Source: Terriglobia bacterium (GTDB lineage: Bacteria; Acidobacteriota; Terriglobia; UBA7540). Taken from it: 6,792 nt of DNA. The DNA is taken from contig JALHUF010000212.1 of the NCBI GenBank assembly GCA_022866195.1, positions 1 to 6,792 on the forward strand. The letters are read 5' to 3'. Under the pieces are notes generated by a model. It made no database searches. It was not told the origin of the DNA and saw only the letters and a list, made by a program, of their open reading frames with translations. This document shows positions 1-4,886 of the stretch, in pieces; position 1 is the first letter of the stretch, and every line of letters starts with the position of its first letter. The position numbers and the translations under genes are program-made.

Positions 1-1362
1 GGGCTTAAGCGTGATCGGGGAGACCGCTATTGGAAGCCCTCGAGTCCACTGCTTGGCACTCGCAACGGTTGACGCCTGAGCTTCTAGAGCTTCTACCATC
101 GAAGCGTTGTCCCGAGAGTGCACCTGCGGATTGATGGAGAAGCAGACTAGATCTAAATACTCAAGAGGCGGCCGAGAACGGTTCAGCTCTGCGAAGTATG
201 CATTCGTCCCCCCGCCAATGATGGCACCGGGCATGTAGCGCAGCAGGTTTGATCGAGCGATCTTCAACCATCTTCCCGTCGTTGAAAGTTCTGAAATGTG
301 AAAGATGAGCCAAGTTCCGACATCTGGCTTCAACTCGTTGAGCGTAGGCAAAAGGCTTTCCAGTTCCTCTTCAGCATTGTCGGAAATTGTCAGGACGATT
401 TCCAGTCGCACGCCCAGGGCGCTGGCCTCAGCGCAGGCCTTCTGCAACACGACCCTATAATCGGGAAGAGATAAGTTCAGCTCCACTCGCAGGTGTGAGA
501 GATTTAACACCCGAAGTCGGGCCAACTGCCTTGGGCTCAACGAATCAGCATCGGGCGCGAAGCCCACGCCGATCTGTGGAAGATCCGTGGAGGTCTGCGA
601 CCCCACTGAGAATGAGATCCTTGAGCTATGGCGACCCGTTTGCATATTGAGGCGGGAGCCCTTCAGCGTAATTGTGACTGATTGGGATATTCGCTCGCCC
701 TTTTTGACCTCTACTGGGGATGGCAAACTTAAGGGTGGACAATAGGTCTTGTACGAACCATCCGTCCAATTACGCTGGTCTTCCATTTCGAAGACCTCGC
801 CCTTGAACCGAACCTCAGCCCAAACACCGGGTGCGACTTCATGGCGAATGGTCTGTATCTCAAGAAATGGCTGGCTAGGCGAAATGTAAAAAGGGAAGTT
901 TCCTCCCACCTTTGTGCCGTCTGGTTTCTCAATCACACTAGGATGTCCCGCACACTCACGGATTGGGTGTAGGACACAAAAGCCAATTCGGTTTCGAAGA
1001 AACGTCGAGCGCACCTGACCATCCATGGCGAACGTGATGGTTCCCTTGGCGTCGCCGGAGACAGTCCCCTTCCAGAAAAAGTCAACGCTGCCCATTCTAT
1101 GTTCCGCGTCAAACGAAATCCGGAATGAATCGTCCGACACTTCGGCGTGTAGATTCGAGATGTCGGGCAGTATTGTAGCCCAATTGTGGTCCCGGACTGA
1201 GAGATAGATCCGCCTTAGTATCTCTCGATCGCCCAGCTTGATGTAACGAATCTCACCGGCTTCGTAGATAAGGGACAAGGGTCCTGCGCGCAGCAACCTA
1301 CGTTGAGGCAGAGGTTTGTCCACTCCGTAGTAAAGGACCCTTTCAGGTAAATTGCTCGACAC
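1..1362 (-). CDS. apnL: D-apionate lactonase-like protein (ApnL family), C-terminus cut by window edge
   Basis: An open frame runs from a GTG at 1362-1360 to the left edge without a stop, giving 454 residues of what should be a longer protein. In this numbering, motifs I recognise from D-apionate lactonases are: YYGVDKPLPQRRLLRAGPLS (11-30), NRIGFCVLHPI (124-134), DQRNWTDGSYKTYCPPLSLP (195-214), GGGTNAYFAELNRSRPP (383-399) and SINPQVH (409-415). The first half looks beta-rich; the second half looks like an alpha/beta barrel. The family hydrolyses D-apionolactone to D-apionate in the cytoplasm, in the oxidative route of D-apiose catabolism. An in-frame TGA at 1383-1381 limits the start. GTG is the first acceptable codon, but its ribosome site is poor: a G-rich GAGGGGG lies 11 bases upstream. 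It follows the transporter gene by 130 bases. No signal peptide is visible. The family call rests on recalled motifs without a search, and activity is not proven by sequence. Confidence 0.8.
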   Translation of the reverse strand, partial: MSSNLPERVLYYGVDKPLPQRRLLRAGPLSLIYEAGEIRYIKLGDREILRRIYLSVRDHNWATILPDISNLHAEVSDDSFRISFDAEHRMGSVDFFWKGTVSGDAKGTITFAMDGQVRSTFLRNRIGFCVLHPIRECAGHPSVIEKPDGTKVGGNFPFYISPSQPFLEIQTIRHEVAPGVWAEVRFKGEVFEMEDQRNWTDGSYKTYCPPLSLPSPVEVKKGERISQSVTITLKGSRLNMQTGRHSSRISFSVGSQTSTDLPQIGVGFAPDADSLSPRQLARLRVLNLSHLRVELNLSLPDYRVVLQKACAEASALGVRLEIVLTISDNAEEELESLLPTLNELKPDVGTWLIFHISELSTTGRWLKIARSNLLRYMPGAIIGGGTNAYFAELNRSRPPLEYLDLVCFSINPQVHSRDNASMVEALEAQASTVASAKQWTRGLPIAVSPITLKP

Positions 1363-1492
1363 TTCCTTGATGACCCCCTCTCATTCTATGGGACCGGCAA
1401 ATCGACGTCTTTCCGTCAGGTGGATGTATCTAGGCGGATTCTCCGAAGGCCAAGGATTCGTCTAATTTCAACCGAGATTCTGCAGCAGCCCG

Positions 1493-2521
1493 CTAAAAGA
1501 TACCACCGAGGTTGAGGACAACGACCGAAACCAGAATGGAGGCTACAGCGCCGGCAAGCAATTTCTTCGTGCCAACAGAAGTGCCTTCCCATTCCCCCGC
1601 AAGGATGCCCGAGACGTTCGCGGACAGTATCTGGGCCGACTGCATAAGTGCGAAACCCAACGAGGTCCCGTAAACTCCTATCAAGTTCGCCCCAACTCCG
1701 TAGCCGAGGACGCCTGTAAGCCACAACAATGCCGTGGCGGTGCTGAGTAAAGCTTCATTTGACCATCCGCCCTCGAGGAACAAAGCCCAAGTCTTATTTC
1801 GAGAAAGAAGAAACGAACAGTAAAGGGCGTTGGGAATAAAGCCTGCGCCAAGTACCAATGCCCATACTGGATAGGTTGACGTTACTTGGCTGGCACCGAG
1901 TTGAACACTACGATGGATGATGTCCCCACTGAAGGCAAACCCGAGATTGATTGTCGAGCCGATTAGCCCCGTAAAGATGCAGACTGCTAAGCCCACTGCG
2001 AGATTTGCCCCCGTAGGGGCAGTGGTAGAGCCAGGTACAGCCTGTTCCTTCTCTCTTTTCAGACCGGCTTTCCTGTAAAGGCCAAGGCCTAAGAAAAGAA
2101 TGGGCATACTCACGAGCAGAAGAAGACCTCGAGGGCGCAACAGGTCGGCGGGGTGGAGGACTAGAAGGGGGGTGAGCGATCCGATGAGACAACTGAGGCC
2201 GGCGACCACCGCGATGGTTAATGCCATGCCGACCATTCTGATCGCCACGCCATACATCACCAGCGAGACACCCCAAACCAGCCCGAACAACAGCGGGTAG
2301 AGAAGCGTACGGGTCGGGACCCCTCGGTAGACTTCCACAAGATTCGGGACAAATCCCGCAGCCAGTGCCCAGGGCAAGAGTTCCAAGCATATGAATGAGA
2401 AAATCTGCCAGGTGTTCTCCCACCGCCAGCGGCGAATGTATTTCATGGGAACTGCAAAACTCCCGTTGAGTGCACCTCCGAAGAGGGCGATTGTCATACC
2501 TAACCAAAAATGTTCACTCAT
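1493..2521 (-). CDS. RhaT-family sugar:proton symporter, predicted apiose or apionate importer
   Basis: The product has 342 residues, close to E. coli RhaT (344), and about ten hydrophobic segments, roughly at 4-24, 37-57, 72-94, 98-121, 131-149, 172-196, 214-238, 257-280, 284-306 and 320-340. Family hallmarks include PMKYIRRWRWENTW (25-38), which parallels the PFKKVKKWSWETMW region of E. coli RhaT, then LPWALAA (49-55), LLFGLVWG (77-84) and IRMVGMALTIAV (94-105). A charged, flexible loop lies at about 150-170. It is an inner-membrane transporter of the drug/metabolite superfamily. The characterised member imports L-rhamnose with protons. No rhamnose catabolic gene is present here, and the neighbours point to apiose chemistry, so the substrate is more likely apiose, apionate or apionolactone (inference). 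The ATG at 2521 is chosen because a strong Shine-Dalgarno site precedes it and the length then matches the family. An in-frame GTG at 2548 would add nine residues without support. Confidence 0.88.
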   Translation of the reverse strand: MSEHFWLGMTIALFGGALNGSFAVPMKYIRRWRWENTWQIFSFICLELLPWALAAGFVPNLVEVYRGVPTRTLLYPLLFGLVWGVSLVMYGVAIRMVGMALTIAVVAGLSCLIGSLTPLLVLHPADLLRPRGLLLLVSMPILFLGLGLYRKAGLKREKEQAVPGSTTAPTGANLAVGLAVCIFTGLIGSTINLGFAFSGDIIHRSVQLGASQVTSTYPVWALVLGAGFIPNALYCSFLLSRNKTWALFLEGGWSNEALLSTATALLWLTGVLGYGVGANLIGVYGTSLGFALMQSAQILSANVSGILAGEWEGTSVGTKKLLAGAVASILVSVVVLNLGGIF

Positions 2522-2527
2522 AAACAA

Positions 2528-2536
2528 CCTCTCCTC
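2528..2536 (-). promoter_or_regulatory. Strong Shine-Dalgarno site for the RhaT-family gene
   Basis: Read on the minus strand, GAGGAGAGG is followed by the six-base spacer TTGTTT and then ATG at 2521-2519. This is the best ribosome site in the window and it fixes the transporter start at residue MSEHFWLG. Because 225 bases separate this gene from dhaL, the site also argues for independent translation rather than coupling. Confidence 0.8.
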
Positions 2537-2746
2537 GGGAAGTGCCACTTTCTAGCTGATCTCTCGACTGAACGACGCACGCGCTGCCCTTTCGATTCAA
2601 CTTCAAGTCGGCATGGCCTCGGTTGCGTCGTATCGGAGCTTGCCTTGGCCACTCCGCTGTGTTTTCTGGTCTCCTTTTACCCGGCCAGGCCCACGCCTGT
2701 GCCTCTAACTGCTTTCGGCCACTGTTCGACCGAGTGCCGAGCCTTT

Positions 2747-3409
2747 TCAAGCCAGACGAGCCTTGAGGTACCTGACAAACGACTCAAGAAACAAACAAAC
2801 GGCGGTTGCCCCAGGGTCCCGGACACCCACACTCTTTTCGCTCAGCCAGGCCGCTCTCCCATACCGGGACTTGAGAGGTATCGTTGATTCCATCCCATCT
2901 TTTGCCGCGAGCACCGCCCAATCTAACGCTTCCCCAAGACCCCTGCCCTCCTTTTCTGCTTTCTCAAGGGCCCGAACCGCAGGGATGATCGCGTCGAGTA
3001 TAGTTTTGTCTCCAAGGCGGGCTTTCCCGCGGCTCTGTATGCCTTCTGAGACTGCCTTCCCCATCTTTACGAGATCAGACAATCCAATTGCCGCGCGACC
3101 ACCGACTTCTCTCCCAGCTCGCATGAATGCTGTGGCGACGAGGATTCCGAACGTGGAGGAGGCAGCCCGGCTAAAGTTCTGGCCGCTCTCGACAAGAATT
3201 GCACCGATATCACAGTCTTTGGGATTTCGCAGCCCGGACTGGAGAGAACGACACCCAAGCTCAATGGTGACGCCCAGGTCCCCATCGCCGATCATGGCAT
3301 CGAGTTCACCTAACATGTCCTTCCGCTGAACCATGTCGAGCGAGGCATGCTCGAGCGCGAAGAGAAGGTCCGTTGAAGCGATCTCCGTTTTCTCCACGAT
3401 TATCTCCAT
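2747..3409 (-). CDS. dhaL: Dihydroxyacetone kinase-type subunit DhaL (nucleotide-binding), predicted L-erythrulose kinase subunit
   Basis: The product has 220 residues, near the usual 210 for DhaL. The magnesium-nucleotide site IGDGDLG (40-46), with Asp37, Asp42 and Asp44, matches the three metal-binding aspartates of E. coli DhaL (motif DREIGDADHG). Further family features are ASSTFGILVATAFMRAG (82-98) in the phosphate-loop region, SRGKARLGDKTILDA (125-139) and a C-terminal SVGVRDPGATAV. It supplies the nucleotide to DhaK, which holds the ketone substrate. The ATG at 3409 lies inside the last codons of dhaK, so the two share 10 bases; no good Shine-Dalgarno site is visible, which suggests translational coupling. 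No DhaM phosphotransfer subunit is present, so the donor may be ATP directly or PEP through PTS proteins elsewhere. In the apnL context, L-erythrulose is a better substrate guess than dihydroxyacetone. Confidence 0.92.
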   Translation of the reverse strand: MEIIVEKTEIASTDLLFALEHASLDMVQRKDMLGELDAMIGDGDLGVTIELGCRSLQSGLRNPKDCDIGAILVESGQNFSRAASSTFGILVATAFMRAGREVGGRAAIGLSDLVKMGKAVSEGIQSRGKARLGDKTILDAIIPAVRALEKAEKEGRGLGEALDWAVLAAKDGMESTIPLKSRYGRAAWLSEKSVGVRDPGATAVCLFLESFVRYLKARLA

Positions 3410-4404
3410 TGAAGTAAGAACGGAGAATACGCTGGCATGTCCAGCATTTGCTGCAACTCGTCATCCAAACGAAGTAGGCTGATAGAGCAACCGGCCATCT
3501 CCATAGAGGTAGCGTACTCTCCAACGAATGCCCTGTGGATTTCGATGCCTTGGTGGCGCAAAAGATCGTATGCTGCATCGTAAAAGATGAACAGTTCCTC
3601 CATCGGCGTGGCGCCCAAGCCGTTGACTAGCACTGCGACCCTATCTCCGCGCTGAAAGGGCAAATCCTCGAGCACTTGCCCCACCATGATTGAGGCGATT
3701 TCGGACGCGGTTTTCAGCTTGGCTCGCCGTAATCCTGGCTCACCGTGAATTCCCATGCCCAGCTCCATCTCATCATCAGCTACAGAGAAGTTGGGGTGGC
3801 CTACCGCTGGTATTGTGCATGGGGAAAGGGCCACGCCCATGCTGCGCGTGTTTTCTACGGTTTTCCTCGCCGTCTCTGCCACCTCTGGCAAGCTCGCGCC
3901 GGCTTGCGCTTTTCCTCCGGCTATTTTGTAGGCAAAGAAGATCCCGGCAATTCCGCGGCGGCGGCTCACCTCTTGCGGGGGCGCTGAGACAACATCATCA
4001 TTCGCCAGTACCCTCTTAACATGAATACCCTCCGCCTCGGCCATCTCTGCAGCCATTTCGAAAGCCATCACGTCACCGGTATAGTTGCCGAAGAGCTGCA
4101 GGACTCCTGCCCCCGCTTCAGCGGCTCTTATTGCAGCGAGCATGTCTTCGGCAGAAGGGGAGGAAAAAACATTTCCCACCGCCACAGCATCGGCCAGCCC
4201 AGGACCAACGTACCCCAAGAATAGCGGCAGATGTCCCGAGCCTCCACCGGTGACGATTCCCACCTTGCCCCGAACCGGGGCATCTCTGCGGATAAGGACA
4301 CGTGGGCTGGCTTCGGTCCCCTTTAGGTGGTGAGGGAAGGCTTTGAGGATGCCAGACAAGGTATCTTCCACCACACGATAAGGGTCGTTGATGATCTTTT
4401 TCAC
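3400..4404 (-). CDS. dhaK: Dihydroxyacetone kinase-type subunit DhaK (ketone-binding), predicted L-erythrulose kinase subunit
   Basis: From the GTG at 4404 the product has 334 residues and begins VKKIINDPYRVVEDTLSGIL (GTG read as Met), which lines up with the start of E. coli DhaK (MKKLIND, 356 residues). The active-site elements are all visible: GGGSGHLP with His58, NYTGD with Asp111, and MGIHGEPG with His220, corresponding to E. coli His56, Asp109 and the covalent substrate-binding His218. The E. coli segment between the last histidine and GDRV is longer, which explains the shorter length. Family members phosphorylate short ketoses such as dihydroxyacetone or L-erythrulose in the cytoplasm. 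GGAG at 4417-4414 lies nine bases before the chosen GTG. A GTG at 4503 would add 33 residues of non-family sequence and lacks a ribosome site. The gene overlaps dhaL by 10 bases. The SGHLP variant of the usual SGHEP may mark a different substrate. The substrate assignment is inference from apnL. Confidence 0.92.
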   Translation of the reverse strand: MKKIINDPYRVVEDTLSGILKAFPHHLKGTEASPRVLIRRDAPVRGKVGIVTGGGSGHLPLFLGYVGPGLADAVAVGNVFSSPSAEDMLAAIRAAEAGAGVLQLFGNYTGDVMAFEMAAEMAEAEGIHVKRVLANDDVVSAPPQEVSRRRGIAGIFFAYKIAGGKAQAGASLPEVAETARKTVENTRSMGVALSPCTIPAVGHPNFSVADDEMELGMGIHGEPGLRRAKLKTASEIASIMVGQVLEDLPFQRGDRVAVLVNGLGATPMEELFIFYDAAYDLLRHQGIEIHRAFVGEYATSMEMAGCSISLLRLDDELQQMLDMPAYSPFLLQWR

Positions 4405-4502
4405 TAGGGCCTGCTCCACGCCACAATCTGAGATTGGCTCGTCCCGCCCGGGCCTGGGGTGAATGACACCCTCATCGCGTAACCTGCTCCCCTGGATCCG
4501 CA

Positions 4503-4522
4503 CGAAATGGAATATGATTTCG
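4503..4522. repeat. 20-base palindrome, candidate operator upstream of dhaK
   Basis: CGAAAT (4503-4508) and ATTTCG (4517-4522) are perfect inverted arms around an 8-base centre, GGAATATG. It lies about 100 bases upstream of the dhaK GTG start. The dyad has the size of a typical repressor operator but lacks the central CG of LacI-family sites. It could equally be a chance palindrome or a 5' leader hairpin. Confidence 0.35.
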
Positions 4523-4706
4523 GACGGAGAGAGGGGAGCAGGTCAGCGCCAATTACCTCACCGATGCAATCCCGGTGAGAACTGAGATCCTTTTGTTGAT
4601 GAGAATCGAGAGGCAGTATTTGACCCTCCAGCCTGCCGAAAGTCAATCGTGTCGGAGGTCACCGTTGTTCATTCCGCGCAGCTTTACCCCCCCCGTCTGT
4701 AGAGAC

Positions 4707-4749
4707 TCATGCGCGTCTCGTCCTCAGCCAGTTTAATATTTGCGCATGA
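4707..4749. repeat. 8-base inverted repeat flanking an AT-rich island
   Basis: TCATGCGC (4707-4714) is mirrored exactly by GCGCATGA (4742-4749), with 27 bases between. The interval includes the AT-rich run gtttaatatt. A shorter dyad, GAGAC (4702-4706) with GTCTC (4715-4719), overlaps the left arm, so two alternative folds are possible. This may be a paired regulator-binding site or a leader structure. No regulator gene is present to link it to. Confidence 0.3.
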
Positions 4750-4815
4750 CGGGCCCGGAAGGCACGCGCTTGTTTCCGATTTCCTAAACTAACCTCTCAA
4801 GTGCAGTCCGTGGTT

Positions 4816-4849
4816 GAGATCGAATTCAGCGGAGGATGTCGTCGATCTC
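4816..4849. repeat. Inverted repeat just downstream of the hydrolase stop
   Basis: GAGATCGA (4816-4823) and TCGATCTC (4842-4849) are perfect 8-base arms around an 18-base centre, 38 to 71 bases past the hydrolase stop codon. Read as minus-strand RNA it forms a stem with a large loop and no following U-run, so it is not a classical intrinsic terminator. It might act as a 3' end-protecting structure or a regulatory dyad. Confidence 0.3.
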
Positions 4850-4886
4850 GCGCGGATTGAACGCCTACGATCCCTCAAGTGCGGGC

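Larger units (their letters stand above)
4405..4886. other. 482-base non-coding spacer between the hydrolase gene and dhaK
   Basis: This is the only stretch above 300 bases without a supported gene. I see no recognisable protein in either strand; short frames here lack family motifs and ribosome sites. It contains three inverted repeats (listed separately), an AT-richer island around 4730-4741 (gtttaatatt) and an 8-C run at 4687-4694. No T-run terminator is visible after the hydrolase stop. The length and the repeats make it the likely place for a promoter and operator driving dhaK, dhaL, the transporter and apnL. No clean -35/-10 pair could be identified by eye. Confidence 0.6.

Noticed and set aside
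1..1362. A frameshifted or broken gene at the left, because a stop lies just before the GTG start
   Set aside because: The whole frame from 1362 to 1 is open and family motifs begin within 15 residues of the GTG, so the upstream TGA simply ends an unrelated frame.
1908..2507. 199-residue open frame on the minus strand inside the transporter gene
   Set aside because: It is a different frame of a confidently assigned gene, is low-complexity and basic, and shows no domain.
1493..2521. Assignment of the permease as an L-rhamnose importer (rhaT)
   Set aside because: The family match is clear, but no rhamnose catabolic gene is in the window, so the specific gene symbol was withheld.
2686..2699. 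CAGGC-CCAC-GCCTG hairpin between dhaL and the transporter gene
   Set aside because: The stem is only five pairs and no T-run follows it on the minus strand, so it is not supported as a terminator.
2763..3329. 188-residue plus-strand open frame opposite dhaL
   Set aside because: It is antisense to a well-conserved gene, has no ribosome site and has a Ser/Pro/Arg-rich composition typical of spurious frames in GC-rich DNA.
2747..4404. Glycerol or dihydroxyacetone catabolism as the role of the kinase pair
   Set aside because: No glycerol dehydrogenase, DhaM or DhaR is present, and the adjacent apnL fits a ketotetrose route better. It remains a possible side activity.
4405..4503. N-terminal extension of DhaK starting at the GTG at 4503
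   Set aside because: The added 33 residues do not resemble DhaK, no Shine-Dalgarno site precedes 4503, and the family start aligns with the GTG at 4404, which has GGAG nine bases upstream.
4404..4646. 80-residue minus-strand frame in the spacer before dhaK
   Set aside because: No recognisable motif or ribosome site was seen, and it runs in the wrong frame into the dhaK start region.
4615..4646. Promoter-like TTGACT (4646-4641) and AATACT (4620-4615) on the minus strand upstream of dhaK
   Set aside because: The 20-base spacing is too long for a normal sigma-70 promoter, and the -10 match is only partial.
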